Below, piece by piece: positions 12,377 to 24,705 of a stretch of 64,000 nt of DNA. Location: positions 124,001 to 188,000 of the forward strand of contig CAMRHE010000115.1 of assembly GCA_947044405.1 (NCBI GenBank), read 5' to 3'. Numbering within the stretch: the stretch's first letter is position 1; the number at the start of each line of letters is the position of its first letter. Source of the DNA: Leptodactylus fallax. Lineage: Eukaryota; Chordata; Amphibia; Anura; Leptodactylidae. A program made the position numbers and the translations under genes. Under the pieces are notes generated by a model. The model was given only the letters and a program-made list of their open reading frames with translations, did not search any database and was not told the DNA's origin.

Positions 12377-13976
12377 TACAGTGGGGTATTTAGTCAGCCA
12401 CCAATTGTGTGAGTTCTCCCACTTAAAAAGATGAGGCCGGCCTGTAATTGACATCATAGGTAGACCTCAACTATGAGAGACAAAATGAGAAAATATATCT
12501 AGAAAATCACATTGTCTGATTTTTAAAGAATTTATTTGCAAATTATGGTGGAAAATAAGTATTTGGTCACCTACAAACAAGCAAGATTTCTGGCTCTCAC
12601 AGACCTGTAACTTCTTCTTTAAGAGGCTCCTCTGTCCTCCACTCATTACCTGTAGTAATGGCTCCTGTTTGACATTGTTATCAGTATAAAAGACACCTGT
12701 CCACAACCTCAAACAGTCACACTCCAAACTCCACTATGGTGAAGACCAAAGAGCTGTGGAAGGACACCAGAAACAAAATTGTAGACCTGCACCAGGCTGG
12801 GAAGACTGAATCTGCAATAGGCAAGCAGCTTGGTGTGAAGAAATCAACTGTGGGAGCAATAATTAGAAAATGGAAGACATACAAGACCACTGATAATCTC
12901 CCTCGATCAGGGGCTCCACACAAGATCTCACCCCGTGGGGTCAAAATGATCACAAGAACGGTGAGCAAAAATCCCAGAACCACACGGGGGGACCTAGTGA
13001 ATGACCTGCAGAAAGCTGGGACTAACGTAACAAAGGCTGCCGTCAGTAACACACTACGCCGCCAGGGACTCAGATCCTGCAGCGCCAGACGTGTCCCCCT
13101 GCTAAAGCCAGTACATATCTGGGCCCGTCTGAAGTTTGCTAGAGAGCATTTGGATGTTCCAGAAGAGTATTGGGAGAATGTCATATGGTCAGATGAAACC
13201 AAAGTAGAACTGTTTGGTAGAAACACAACTCGTCGTGTTTGGAGGAGAGTGAATGCTGAGTTGCATCCAAAGAACACCATACCTACTGTGAAGCATGGGG
13301 GTGGCAACATGATGCTTTGGGTCTGTTTCTCTGCAAAGGGACCAGGACGACTGATCCGTGTACATGAAAGAATGAATGGGGCCATGTATAGTGAGATTTT
13401 GAGTGCAAACCTCCTTCCATCAGCAAGGGCATTGAAGATGAAATGTGGCTGGGTCTTTCAGCATGACAATGATCCCAAGCACACCGCCAGGGCAACGAAG
13501 GAGTGGCTTCGTAAGAAGCATGTCAAGGTCCTGCAGTGGCCTAGCCAGTCTCCAGATCTCAACCCCATAGAAAACATTTGGAGGGAGTTGAAAGTCCGTG
13601 TTGCCCAGCGACAGCCCCAAAACATCACTGCTCTAGAGGAGTTCTGCACGGAGGAATGGGCCAACATAGCAGCAACAGTGTGTGCCTACCTTGTGAAGAC
13701 TTACAGAAAACGTTTGACCTCTGTCATTGCCAACAAAGGATATATAACAAAGTATTGAGATTAACTTTTGTTATTGACCAAATACTTATTTTCCACCATA
13801 ATTTGCAAATAAATTCTTAAAAAATCAGACAATGTGATTTTCTAGATATATTTTCTCATTTTGTTTCTCATAGTTGAGGTCTACCTATGATGACAATTAC
13901 AGGCCGGCCTCATCTTTTTAAGTAGGAGAACTTGCACAATTGGTGGCTGACTAAATACTTTTTTTTCCCCACTGTA
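12377..13976 (+). mobile_element. Intact Tc1/mariner element, DD34E type, long terminal repeats
   Basis: TA plus CAGTGGGG at the left and CCCCACTG plus TA at the right. The terminal inverted repeats are about 200 bp each (about 12379-12575 and 13770-13974). They are nearly identical apart from a few substitutions and a short T tract at the outer right end. The repeats flank one full-length transposase gene. Total length of 1.6 kb is typical. It is inserted in the decayed Tc1 at 12186-14115. Confidence 0.97.
12736..13758 (+). CDS. Tc1 transposase, intact (340 aa, DD34E)
   Basis: This is a complete 340-codon frame from ATG to TGA. The product would cut and paste the surrounding element in the nucleus after binding its terminal repeats. 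The N-terminal 110 residues form the paired-like DNA-binding region, with a first helix-turn-helix ([20 protein letters not shown], residues 14-33). Catalytic residues are Asp153 (WSDET), Asp244 (QHDND) and Glu279 (NPIEN), spaced 34 residues between the last two. Length and these positions equal those of Sleeping Beauty-type transposases. A glycine-rich stretch (KHGGGN) lies at about 186-191. The gene sits between intact long inverted repeats, so the element could be autonomous. I see no stop or frameshift; activity is not proven by sequence. Confidence 0.95.
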   Translation: MVKTKELWKDTRNKIVDLHQAGKTESAIGKQLGVKKSTVGAIIRKWKTYKTTDNLPRSGAPHKISPRGVKMITRTVSKNPRTTRGDLVNDLQKAGTNVTKAAVSNTLRRQGLRSCSARRVPLLKPVHIWARLKFAREHLDVPEEYWENVIWSDETKVELFGRNTTRRVWRRVNAELHPKNTIPTVKHGGGNMMLWVCFSAKGPGRLIRVHERMNGAMYSEILSANLLPSARALKMKCGWVFQHDNDPKHTARATKEWLRKKHVKVLQWPSQSPDLNPIENIWRELKVRVAQRQPQNITALEEFCTEEWANIAATVCAYLVKTYRKRLTSVIANKGYITKY

Positions 13977-14202
13977 CTTGCAGACAGTTTTTGAAGGAAC
14001 TCAGCAGTACTAAGCACAGATCTTCTCTGTATGTAGGCTTGCTCTGTCTCTTCATGTAATCCCAGACAGAAATAGCTCTAGCGCTATTGGTGGGGCCCCA
14101 AATAATCAGACCTTTATCACCTATTCTGTGAATGGCTAGTAAAAGTTCATTGTGAAAAAAAAAAATTAATAGATCATTAATTGCAAAAGATTTTGCTCTC
14201 AA

Positions 14203-15178
14203 ATTCCACCATATAAATTCAGTTCATTTTGCTGTAACCTAAAATTTATGCAGAGCTTCACATGGACTCAGACTCTAGAAATCACTGCTTACTTCCAGTG
14301 GATAAAAATCAGTCTCTCAATATTGGTCTGAAAGTGGCCAACCCCTCTAATGAGTTCAGACCCCCAAAGACCCTAAATAGAATTTAGACCTCTGGAGCCA
14401 ACATTGAGCTACACATACTGCAGAGGTTTGATAAGAGAACACATGTAGAAGCAGAGTGGGAAAGATGCACTATGCCGAGGAGCGAAGACATTGAGGAAAA
14501 GATGGAGAATGGATAAGGCTAGACGTGCCACCCCCACATTCATCACCTCCTTTCCATGGTGTGTCCATTTTTTTTAATGCTATATGCCCTCTTGCTGGTT
14601 TTATTCCATATCTTCTCCATTGCCTGGGTGCACAACCTTGGTTGTCTGACCACAACTTCAGTAAATGTCAGTTTTTTGTTGTTGTTTTGAAGAAATGGAT
14701 ACAAGTAATTTTTTTTGATACAAGAAGAATATAAAGCATATTTCTTCCATGCTACATGGTTTGTAGATTCTCCACTTACATTTATTTTTAGAAAATTCTG
14801 ATTAATAATGCAGGCTGGAGAGGAGAATGACATGGCGTGACCGCCACCGGGCTGTTTTCCTCTTTTCTACTGTCAGCACAGTGCCAATTTAACTTTGAGC
14901 AGAATAGTAACTGAAGTGTAACTAAACTTTCACACAACTTTTGATTTTCTGGCAACATTTGTGCCATTAATAATTTTTATAATATACTTTATTTTATAAA
15001 TTTTGGCTTATTTCTGAAGAATCCTCCACTTTTTTAATAATTTCCCTTGTTTCAATTGAGAGCTGAAATTTGTACACTGCTTTCACTAGGTGTATGAAGG
15101 GGCAGGCTCTGTAATACAGGGAAGCTGAGGTTGGAGACATTATAAAACCAAGAACAGTGCTAGAACAGTGGTGTAATA
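14203..15178. other. Non-genic sequence
   Basis: No gene recognised. Around 14330-14350 the sequence GGCCAACCCCTCTAATGAG may be the edge of an old MITE. The rest shows nothing I can name. Confidence 0.45.
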
Positions 15179-15375
15179 TCATCTTTCATACGACACCAAG
15201 ATTGCACTTCTACCTGTATTATTTCCAGAGATCTCACCAGTCGACTACACAGTTGGGATTGGGAGTAGCTGCAGCTGCATATCAATATGCCAATCCCGAC
15301 TGTGCTTTCAACTAGTGATTTCTCTGGACATTTTATAGGTAGAACAGCAATCTTGGTGTCTTATGAAAGTTGAGA
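15179..15375. repeat. Hairpin (foldback) element
   Basis: The two halves are inverted copies: GACACCAAGATTGC at 15193 is matched by GCAATCTTGGTGTC at about 15349. The match extends over about 85 bp per arm with scattered mismatches, down to a loop of about 20 bp. It encodes nothing and is probably a MITE with nearly continuous inverted repeats. Confidence 0.75.
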
Positions 15376-15972
15376 CTCTTTTTTCATTTGACAGTATGTA
15401 TTGTGGGACAACCCTTTTATTCCACTAAATACACTTTTACCCTTTAGACAGAGGTCAGACTCGCCCTGATCAGGCACTTATTCTCTATCCATAGGGTAAT
15501 GAATAAATGTCTGATAAATGGGAGTTTAACCATTTGGAGCCCAAATGATCACAAAAACTTGGATCTAGTGTCCCTCCAAATAAATGTAGCCTTAGATGCA
15601 CTTGTCCATTGTCACTCCATTAATCTCTATGGGACTGCTGAGCATAGCCAAATACTGTTACTCGGCTAACCCCACCAGTCCCATAGAGATGAATGGATCA
15701 GCAATGGACATGCATGTCCTTCACGTGGTTTACCATTTACCCCTCCTCCTGTGGATAAAGTATAAGCATGGCTACTGTGTGACAGCTTATTTAAGTAGAA
15801 ATATGAATAGAACAATTTCTTGTATGTTCCTTCCAGACCACACAACTACGCTGTGGTAGCTGTGGGGAAAGGAGTCCCAGCGCTGACCTTCTTCTCCTTA
15901 TTGCTAACATGCAGTACTTGTGTTTGCCTGCAGCTATCACATAGAGGATTTTACAGCTCAATAACTTTGGAT
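15376..15972. other. Non-genic sequence with a small inverted repeat
   Basis: Contains ATCTCTATGGGACTG (about 15622) and its inverted match CAGTCCCATAGAGAT (about 15676), an imperfect stem probably belonging to a dispersed repeat. No gene recognised. Confidence 0.45.
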
Positions 15973-16236
15973 TATAAGGGATGTTCACATGTATCTTATA
16001 CACTGCAGATTTTCTGTGTTGATTTGCAGCTGGTATTACAATAGCAGAAAAGTGGATAAGATTTTAACAAATCTTTGACACGCTGTGCAAAAAACTTTGT
16101 ATTAAAATTGATATGTAGTCTGGATTTTAAATCTACATGTCAATTCTTTGTGATGATTTTCATCACAGATTTCACCATGTGTTATGAATTCCACAGCTAA
16201 TACATACTGTTTACAGTATGTGTGAACATGGCCTTA
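15973..16236. mobile_element. MITE with GATGTTCACA-type ends
   Basis: The left end TAAGGGATGTTCACATGTA is mirrored by TATGTGTGAACATGGCCTTA at the right. The interior is AT-rich and has no coding. Superfamily is unknown because the target duplication is not clear. Confidence 0.65.
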
Positions 16237-16616
16237 GAGGAGCTGCATAAAGTCTTTTGCACTGCGCTCCACCATATTAAAACTTCTCTACAGCGCCTAT
16301 ACAGACCTATGTGGCTTCACGGCACATATATCTTCCATGGGCTATAAACCTCAAGGGAGATTTATACCCCATGTGAGCAAAGGATGGGTATGTTGTATCC
16401 ATAATGCCATATATTCCACCCAATACCTGCTGTCAGCGAGAATTGGAGCACCCCCATATATATTAGATGGTTGGCTGATCATTCTGAAATTGGCGGGTGC
16501 AGCTGACATTGACCAAATGTGTATGAGTGTAAGAGGTTGAAAGGGTTAACCTCCACAGACTGCAATTCTATGTGGGGCCCATAGTGGGCAAATGTAGTTC
16601 TTGCCCAAGATTGGTT

Positions 16617-16848
16617 GCCATCTTATTTAAGGGGTTATGTCATGAAAAATATGTATCCTCTATCCTAACCTAACTGCAGTGAAGTGAATGGAAGCAGTAG
16701 CATGCCTGCATTCACCAGGGGTTGGGCTACCTTCAGACTGGTTGCAGTCACAAAACACCCCTATTCTCAGGGTTGATGGGGTCTCAGAGGTCAGACCCTC
16801 CTGACCAGCAATAGAGGATACATATTTTTCGTGGCATATTCCCTGTAA
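16617..16848. mobile_element. MITE with T2-like ends
   Basis: The left TTTAAGGGGTTATGTCATGA and the right TGGCATATTCCCTGTAA are inverted matches. The match continues inward through AAAATATGTATCCTCTAT and its complement, giving terminal repeats of about 38 bp. The TTAA-like edge fits T2/Kolobok-type elements. Confidence 0.65.
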
Positions 16849-16956
16849 GAATGGCGTTTATTCTGTTCACTGTACATTTTGCTGTTGTTTTCTCAGACGT
16901 GCTGTGTGCTCTCAATTGTGCAAGCTGTGTTTTAGTGTATTGTGCTTTACTACAGG

Positions 16957-17486
16957 CAGGTTCGGACTGGCCCACCGGGGTACAGGTGAATCCCCCAGTG
17001 GGCCCTGTGCCTTTTGGGGGCCCTACTGGATACCCATGGCCCTGATTAACTTACCTATTCCCGCTCCTGCTCACTGCAGTTTTCCTTTTCAGCCTCCAGG
17101 GGGCCCCCTTGTGTCGAACATTACGTCATCACAACATGATGTGCGCCGCACGGGGCACATTGAAGGCTGAAGAGGGAAGAGGAGGCCGCATGCAGGAGCA
17201 GGGATTGGTAAGTGAATGCAGCCACTTCTCTCCGGTTTTGATCCAGTTGTTAAAACACAACCGGATTGCAGAAGTGGGGAGAAGTGGCTCCCCAACCAGG
17301 TAATGTTAAGGTGTAGTTGTGGGTTTAAGTAGTGCAGTGGTACATATTGTATGGCGGGTGAACACCATGGCACCCGACATGTTATTACCTGTAGCCGCGC
17401 TGTCCCGCTACAGCTGATCTGCAGGAGTCCTGGATGTGGGCCCCTAGAATCAATTCCACTGGTGGGCCCTAGACATCTCGACACTG
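16957..17486. mobile_element. hAT-like nonautonomous element
   Basis: The left end CAGGTTCGGACTGGCCCACC and the right end GTGGGCCCTAGACATCTCGACACTG are inverted matches. Flanking 8-mers are ACTACAGG (16949-16956) and CTTACAGG (17487-17494), identical at six of eight positions. This fits an 8 bp hAT-type target duplication. The inside has CpG-rich sequence with GACGTCAT-like words and no transposase. Confidence 0.7.
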
Positions 17487-17494
17487 CTTACAGG

Positions 17495-18747
17495 TGCCTT
17501 GTGTGAGGGTGGATTGTTGGCTGCTCCATGCTTCATGTGATTGAAACTCTTGTGTTTTTCAGATACAGTATGTATGCCATATCCTGCATGTCATGTTTCT
17601 ACTTCTGCTTGTTATCTGTGATCAAGTCTCGGTTACAGCAACTAAAGAGGATATGCTAGGGCTCAATGGTTGACATGGCCGCACTGTGCAGGGATAGCCT
17701 TACATCCTATACTGTGTAGCCATTAGATGATCTGACCAATTTCATTGCTAACATCTTTGTTATTTCATGGGTTCTTCTGAGTGTAATTCAGGTAAAAGCC
17801 ACTAATCTGCCTCTATTGCAAGGAAATATGAAAGACTGAATGTCATCAAATATTTATTGAGCACTGGTGAATACATAATTATTATTTCAGCAGTTTACAG
17901 AAAATAAATGACAAAATTGTTAATCTTTCCTCAGCTTTTAGTTTTTGTGATGTGAGCCATTAGAAAAATACATGGATTTTGTTTCATCTTGGGAAATGTG
18001 ACAAATAAACAGCAAAAGTGTAAAAAGAAAACATGTAATATATATTGACTATAACGTGGCGAGGCGGTGATACATGTGTTTGTTACAAAGTAGGTAAGTA
18101 GAAGAAGAGAAAAATGTCTGTAAGATTTTTAGTACTGGTTTTTAAAGGGGTAGCACATGTCCGTTCTGTCGAAAATGGAAAACAAAGGTAGTTACAGTAT
18201 ACAGTGTAGTCATACGCAGCTTTGAGATCAGTCACCAAGAGGTTAATGAGAGGTGACCTTTCTTTTTTACCCTGCTCATTAAAAAAAAAGGATCTAGTTG
18301 AGTGGTCTATACAGAGGCATACCGTGACTATGTACTAGAGAGCCGCAGGGACGTGATGTGTCGCTGTTTGTCAGAGATAGTCACAACTAAAGCAGTGCTC
18401 CTAGGGTATAGTACCTCTGTAAGGGTGGGGTATATGGCTGTATTTGTGGCGCATTTTTGTCTTATGGCTCTCTCTTGCGTCAAAGGTGCTTACATCATTA
18501 TATTTGTGCCTTGCTTGACATTTTTTGCAAAAGTGGGCAGAGTGGGGCAGAAAACAAGGTGGGTTAGTGTGGGAATGCCTTAGCCCAACAAATTTATTGT
18601 AAGCCCTGCATGCAATCCTTTTCTTTTGTCAGAAAAGTAAACAAGCCATCGTTGTGTTTTTTACATTAGAGTTAATGGGAACAGACACCATTCTATTTCC
18701 ATTAATGTCCATTGCTCTCATTATATGAAGTATAATTGCATTGGACA
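17495..18747. other. Non-genic sequence
   Basis: No gene recognised. A T2-like edge (TTTAAAGGGGTAGCACATGTC) occurs at 18141 without a clear partner. The segment 17830-18010 is AT-rich and non-repetitive in appearance. Confidence 0.45.
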
Positions 18748-20398
18748 TTAAAAGGGTTGTCTGGGATAAATTGATAATTCTAAATTAAGCTACAAATCCA
18801 TCCCCTCCCGCCTACCTACTAAATTACTCATTGTTCCAAAAATCTATATTTACCTAGATCGCACATTTTCCAATTTTCCGGCAACGTTACGGGGAATTTG
18901 TAGTTCTCCTTCCGGAAACGGAACGTTGCCTAACTAACTTCTGCCAGTGCCTGTGCAATAGAGCCAGAATGCCAACATGCGCAGTAGTCTGCTGACATAC
19001 GATGCACAGGGTGATGCATACTCTATTGTGCATGACGGCACTCCAGCTCTATTGCATAGGTGTAGAAGAAGTCACGTCCTGTGCCCAGAAGGTCTGGACC
19101 GGAAGACAGGTAAGTATGATGGGGGGGGTTGAGTTAGTTAGGAAGGGCTAATAGTGAGCGGGCTAGCTAGGGAAACAGGGAGGGGTGTGAGTGAAATAGG
19201 GAGGGGGGAGGGAGTGAGAGAGGGAGGTGGTGTGAGTCAGCTCTGAGTGAAGCCCAAGGCATCATAGTAGTTGCATGAAAACACAGAAAAGGAAGATGCC
19301 AATGTAAACAAATGTAGAAGATGCCAGGAGTTCACAAAGAAACCCAGAAATCACTCAAAACACTGCTAAAGGTATTTGGGTGCACTTATTAACCCATTAA
19401 CATCAACAGACCTTTTTAACTCTTTAATAACAGTAGCATGAATTTACCTTTAGTAAAATCCCTCAGTATTTTTTGGGGGGGAAGGAAACTGCAGTTTTTG
19501 TGGCAGTTATACACCAGGAATGTGATATACCTTTGTCCTTACCTTAAAGTTAATGCTTAAGGGGGTTTAAATAAGGGGGCAAAAATATATTTTTTTAAAA
19601 AAGGTATTTTAGTGCTATTAATGGGTTAATAAGTGCACCCAAATACCGTTAGCAGTGTTTTGAGTGATTTCTGGGTTTCTCTGAGAGCTCCTGGCATCTT
19701 CTGTATTTGTTTACATGGTTTATCCTACAACTACCATAATGCATTGTTCTTCACTCAGATCCCCCTCTCACTCCCTCCCTTCCCCTCTCTCTCTCACTCC
19801 CTCACACCCTTCCCTGTCTCCCTAGCTAGCCCACCCACTAAAGCCCTTCCCAACTAACCCAGCCCACCCCCACCAAACCGTATCATACTTAGCTGTCTTC
19901 CTGTCTCCTACTCTTCTTGACGTCTGCCTGGAGCAGAGGAGATGCTGGCTCTGCGCTGCAGGCCTCCCATGCTGCCTGGAGCCGGGCCCAACTTCACTTC
20001 CGGAAGTGGCATCATGGCTCAGCTCCAAACCAGAAGCAAGAGAAGCCGGATAAGTATTGTGCACCGGCTTCCAAGGCACTATTGCGTGTGCGTGGGGGGC
20101 CGGCACACAGAAAGAAGAGGAGGTGGCTTTCTCTGGATGATGCGTCGGGCCCGGATCCAGAGGAGATGGTAAGTACAATGGGGCCTTTACACTGATGTAA
20201 CGGGTCAGGATATGGATTAGAACGAAGACCCGTTACATAAGTGGAAAGGTAAAAAATGTAATATATCTAGTTCACATGACCTACATATATTAGTGCAAAA
20301 CTATATAATATAGAAAAAAAATATATTAAAAAGTTGGAGGGGGACTATGGTGGACTTAGTCACAAATTGTTGATTTACCCTGGACAACCCCTTCAAAG
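18748..20398. mobile_element. Large foldback element with long inverted arms
   Basis: Outer ends AAAAGGGTTGTCTGGGATAAA and TTTACCCTGGACAACCCCTT are inverted matches with a TTAA-like left edge. Inside, a left arm (about 19085-19406) and a right arm (about 19612-19915) pair over roughly 300 bp. For example, GGTGCACTTATTAACCCATT at the inner left matches AATGGGTTAATAAGTGCACC at the inner right. The loop is about 205 bp. Arms include GAGGGAGTGAGAG / CTCTCTCACTCCCTC tracts. No coding. Confidence 0.8.
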
Positions 20399-22237
20399 TT
20401 GACATTCACCTTTATTGGATGGGTTCTGTATGGCACTATCTAAGCAAAATATAGAACTGTAGGCAATATATTAGGGACTAAATCAAGGTTGAATGGCTCT
20501 GACAGTATTGATCTCTCTAGGCAACATAGTGTATGCAACATTTACAGATGTGTCCACCTTTACCTTAGCTCAAATTTGGTTAATTCAATACACTATCGCA
20601 ACATTCTACTGTAGCAAAACCATTTGCAGACTAAAATTCACAACACAGCTTTTGAGTGGCCTCACATATATGATGTTATTTTGTGACAGAATATCATGAA
20701 ACCATGTTATTTTAAAAAGCTGGTCATCTGGTGACCCACATATCCTGATGAGTTTTTTCAAGAGGAAGGTATAAACCTTTCAGCAGTCATAATGTATCAA
20801 CGGGGCAATACTGTAAGAAGAGAGAGATTGAGGATTATCCTTCTTATAACTCCATTCATATAAAAATGAGCGCCATGCTGACGATTCTTTTTACCTGTAG
20901 TAAAAAGGTGACATTTTTGACTAAATCTAAGCACTAGGTTTACATATTGTACTGGGTATGAGGCATATTTCTTTTTTCCTGATCCTTCAGGCACTGGAGA
21001 TTATACTGCACACTGAGCAAATATTCAGAAATTCACAAATGATATATTCATATTACAAATTAATTCCGGTACTTTACGACTAAAAGCAGCTTGCATAGTC
21101 TCAAAAAGTTTTGTGAAGTCACATGATCTGAGCGTGTAATTGAACAGGCTAATTACCCACTAGGCACACACATTATAGGGCTGTCTAGGCACAAATGGGT
21201 AATTATGGAGCTGATTAATTAGCAGCACCGAGACGGAATGATTACCCAATAAAAATGACAAGGTAGTTACTAACTGGCTCCTCTGCATTTGGGATATATT
21301 TGTTTTAGGACATGCTATAACCGCCCAGTAATAACTTCACCTAAACATATAGACTCTGCGTTCTCCGGCATAAACAAAACACCCTGTCACATCTACATAT
21401 TAAATGCTTGCATTAAATTGATGTATTGTGCTCAGGTTCAAATAGCATATGGAAATGCAAAATACCACTTAACTTAATTTTCTAGAAAGGAGAAGATGAC
21501 ATGTGACTGCAGCTGTTGCTGGATATGCCTTTTCTCTGCTGAAGGAAGTCAATATCTCTTTTGGATGGTACACATGTAGCAAAATTTAACTTTACACTTT
21601 TTTCCGCCATTCCTTTTTGGTGCCTTATATGCCGATTAGGCTTTATACTGCCAAACGGTTGGTCTAGCGCCAAAGCAAACAAGGGGATGAGATTCTGAAC
21701 TTTGCCAAGGTCCACCTCTAAGGGTCAAGTTAAACTTTTGCTACAGTAAAGGCATCAAATCATAACCAGGATACAGTCCACTACAAGTTTGAAGCGGCTT
21801 TGCATCCTGGAGTCACAGCAGTGCAGCATAGAAGTGGGTCATTTCACGATGGATGTAGTCGAATAAAGCTAGAAGCCAATGGATGCATGTCTTTGTTCAC
21901 TCCTGGATGGAAGGCACCCATCTAAGGAGAATTTACCAATTTATTTGTGCCAGCTTTTGTGTAGGCAGGGTCAGCAGTTTTCCTACAGATTTACTGTATT
22001 ACTACTAAAGATATAAAATTGCACAAAGTTTAGTGCATATCTACAGTATGTCTGCTCATTGCAATCCGAGACACACTAGTTGCTGGAGATGAGCGGTCTG
22101 ACAATCCTTAAGATAAGGCTCTGGTTATAGGCAGTGTCAAACCTCCAAAATTCCTGAAAGAAGAAAGAGGTAGATCAATGTTTGTTGTGTGTTATCCAGA
22201 TAGTGTCAAACAGTGCCTATGGGGCTGCTGATATTAC
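20399..22237. other. Non-genic sequence with a TAATTA cluster
   Basis: No gene recognised. Between 21130 and 21225 there are three TAATTA-core sites (GCTAATTACCC, GGTAATTATGG, GATTAATTAGC), the kind bound by homeodomain proteins. This could be a conserved regulatory element, but nothing here proves it. The part near 21620-21700 resembles the repeat at 3539-3830. Confidence 0.4.
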
Positions 22238-22420
22238 AGAGGAGGCCTCTGACTATTATAATCTAGGGTCTGAAGAGGTGATTCATTAATGGCAAACCCC
22301 AAAAATTTTGAGTTAGCCGAATCTGACATTTTAAAAAAAAATTGTAGCGAACCCCATTTGTTGCCAACCATTTCACTCGTCCCTACTCTGGGTGAATCAT
22401 GTCTACAACTGCACCACCAC
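22238..22420. repeat. Dispersed repeat (paralogue at 51085-51232)
   Basis: Shares GGGTCTGAAGAG and GGCAAACCCCAAAAAT followed by a GAG/CAG-TTAGCC block with 51100-51165. No coding. Confidence 0.55.
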
Positions 22421-22931
22421 CTGTACCTTTCAGAAGCACAGAAGATACTCTGCTGTTGTAGAAACCTAACTTCCAAAGCGTCGCAGATAAGTAAGGGCTA
22501 ATCCAGTTGATTAAAAGTCATATAGCACCATCCAGTGTTTGTGTTTAGTCACACAAAGATAACACATTTCCAGAGTGGACCACATCCTTCATCAGGACTT
22601 CATTAGTCCTAGGAAGAGGTCAGACTGAATCCCATTGAGGGTGGTATCAAATGAGTCAGGAGTAGAGATACTGGAATCAACTAGTGTTAAAGAGGCAAAA
22701 CTGGTTGTTGCATTACATTTGGGCCAAATTCATGCATTATTCTGCGACTCACAACTGCTGTTTAGGTACCTGAGTCTCTCCTTTATCTTATACAGTCTTA
22801 TCCTTATACAGTTGCAATGGTGCTCTTCTTTCTGGTCAACTAAACAAGACTTACATCAACACAGTGTTCTATTGTGACCCAAGTATGGCTCTGAAGAACC
22901 ATTGGAGGTCTTGATATTGGTTTGGTAATTG

Positions 22932-23252
22932 GAGATGAGTGAACAGGTAGTAACAAGCCAGGTTCAGCTTTTTGGGATTTACCACCCGTGAACCACTATT
23001 ATTCTCCGGGGTTCCTTTTGTCAAAGCATCATGATGTCTAGTGAGACCTGATCACAGACCTCAGCAGTCTCGCCAAGCCTGAAATGTCACATAAAAGACT
23101 AGAAGAGGCCTGAAGAGTGCTGAAGATGCCAGTGTTTTTTTAAATTACTGCACCTCCCCTGGCCCTCTGCTCCTAACCTCTTAGAATAAAAGTACTTTCT
23201 GTTGGGAACAAAACTGCTGGGTGAAACGGATCTTGTGATGTTCGCCCATCTC
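22932..23252. mobile_element. MITE with GAGATGAG-type ends, diverged copy
   Basis: Starts GAGATGAGTGAAC and ends GTTCGCCCATCTC, inverted matches of the ends found at 29101 and 49905. The interior differs from those copies, so it is a decayed or different subfamily. Confidence 0.5.
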
Positions 23253-24427
23253 TAGTGGTAATATGGACAGTGAAATGTGATCACATTACAGTTGCCTAAA
23301 CCTGACCTTAATAGAAGATTTAATAGAAACCATCAGTGTTCTCTGAGCGGTATGATAAGTCAGGCTGAATCGGATGTGGTTGGTACTGCCTGTAGTCTGC
23401 TATGCCACTGGTGTCTGCTATTATTTTCTTCTTGTTGGACTATGCATTATGCACCCACAAGACACACTCAAATACACACACAATATCGCTATATTTTATA
23501 TGTAATGACTTTTTAATCTAAACTGTGCAGGACTGCATCAATAAAGAAGGCAGAAGCCATACATTACACAGTGACTGCAATTCCACAAGAGCTTCTTATC
23601 CTCCATCAGGTTTTCTATCCCTGTTACAAAAAGTTGGCACAGTGATCTAAACCAGGTCGGTAATTTGAATACTACGTAATAAAGGCTTTGAGACTTCTTC
23701 CTTCAAACTTCAGTGAGATCAGGATCCTTATCTGTATAGCTCATTGCAAGCAGCAGATGCTCAGAATGTAGAATTGCCCTTCCTGGCTTGTAACTTGTGT
23801 TCCCTCAGGATATAACTGCTCTCTCCACAGTCCTTTCACAGCTTCTTCCTGCACCCTACAGCTCAGACCTTTGTAGGCAAATGCCAATCCTGTCAGGGCT
23901 TGAAGTTGAAGGCTACAAAATAAAAGTACTGTCTTTCCAGAGACCTGCCGTGTTTTGCAGGTAACAAACCATGACACGGGTTTTTCCCACAGTGAACTCA
24001 ACGACTTTAATCTTAATTGAACCTGCAGGCCTATTGTGAGAGACCCAGCAAGTCGAGAGTTATACACTTGTACAGAGGAGATATGAGGAGTTTGCCGAGA
24101 CTTCCTCTTGTAACCTGATTTTAACCTAGTGGCTTTTTCATGTCCTTTACTTTATTAAAAAAAAAAGCTTATTATATCATATACCAGAGGACTTTGAGCC
24201 CACAAAACTCCAATGTTGTTCACCAGTGATCACCTCCATCCTCCATATGTCATCAGTAAACATAAAGATGAGCAAGAAGCCCACCAAACGTCTTCATCCA
24301 TCTCAGCTGGAATCACATGGGCAGTCTATTATTTGGGTAAACTACAGTCATTTTGAATGGACCTAAATAGGTCATCCAGGTTCCAAAACCAATTCTGATA
24401 TATATCGTATTAAGTAAATCTGAGATA
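23253..24427. other. Non-genic sequence
   Basis: No gene, RNA gene or element ends recognised. Confidence 0.45.
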
Positions 24428-24560
24428 CAGTGGTCTCTCAAGTTACAATGACCTCTGGACACAACATCTTTACCATACAATGACCTTTACCTGACCATTG
24501 TAATTTAGAACCAGACACAACATGCAATGCTTGGCTTGGTCATGTCACTGGTAAAGCCCC
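24428..24560. repeat. Possible DNA transposon fragment
   Basis: TACAGTGGTCTCTCAAGTTACAATG with a later, partly inverted CATTGTAATTTAG resembles a CAGTGGT-type transposon end. No second terminus was found. Confidence 0.25.
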
Positions 24561-24705
24561 TGTATTAGTGAAGTGTATGCACTAGCTGGCTGACCAGTAG
24601 CGCCTCTCTACAGTACAGTACAGTAATACATGTTCTGTTCTTCTCTTTACCTGTACCAGGCTGAGCTGCTCCTTTTCACACCAGGCTGCGGGGGGGCAGG
24701 GGAAC

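Larger units (their letters stand above)
12186..14115 (-). mobile_element. Decayed Tc1 element split by an intact Tc1
   Basis: The left end TACAGTACTATGTTAAAGTTTCAGGCAGG starts at 12186 and relates to the end at 61563 (TTTTAGGCAGGTGTGG shared). It is cut at the TA at 12377 by the intact Tc1 and resumes at 13977. On the minus strand, 13977-14115 encodes VWDYMKRQSKPTYREDLCLV, a C-terminal transposase piece like that at about 62200-62270. The far end is missing, so it is a truncated remnant. Confidence 0.75.

Noticed and set aside
22540..22630. Second hammerhead-like motif (CTTCATCAGG region)
   Set aside because: The GAAAC half is missing, so it does not form a hammerhead core.
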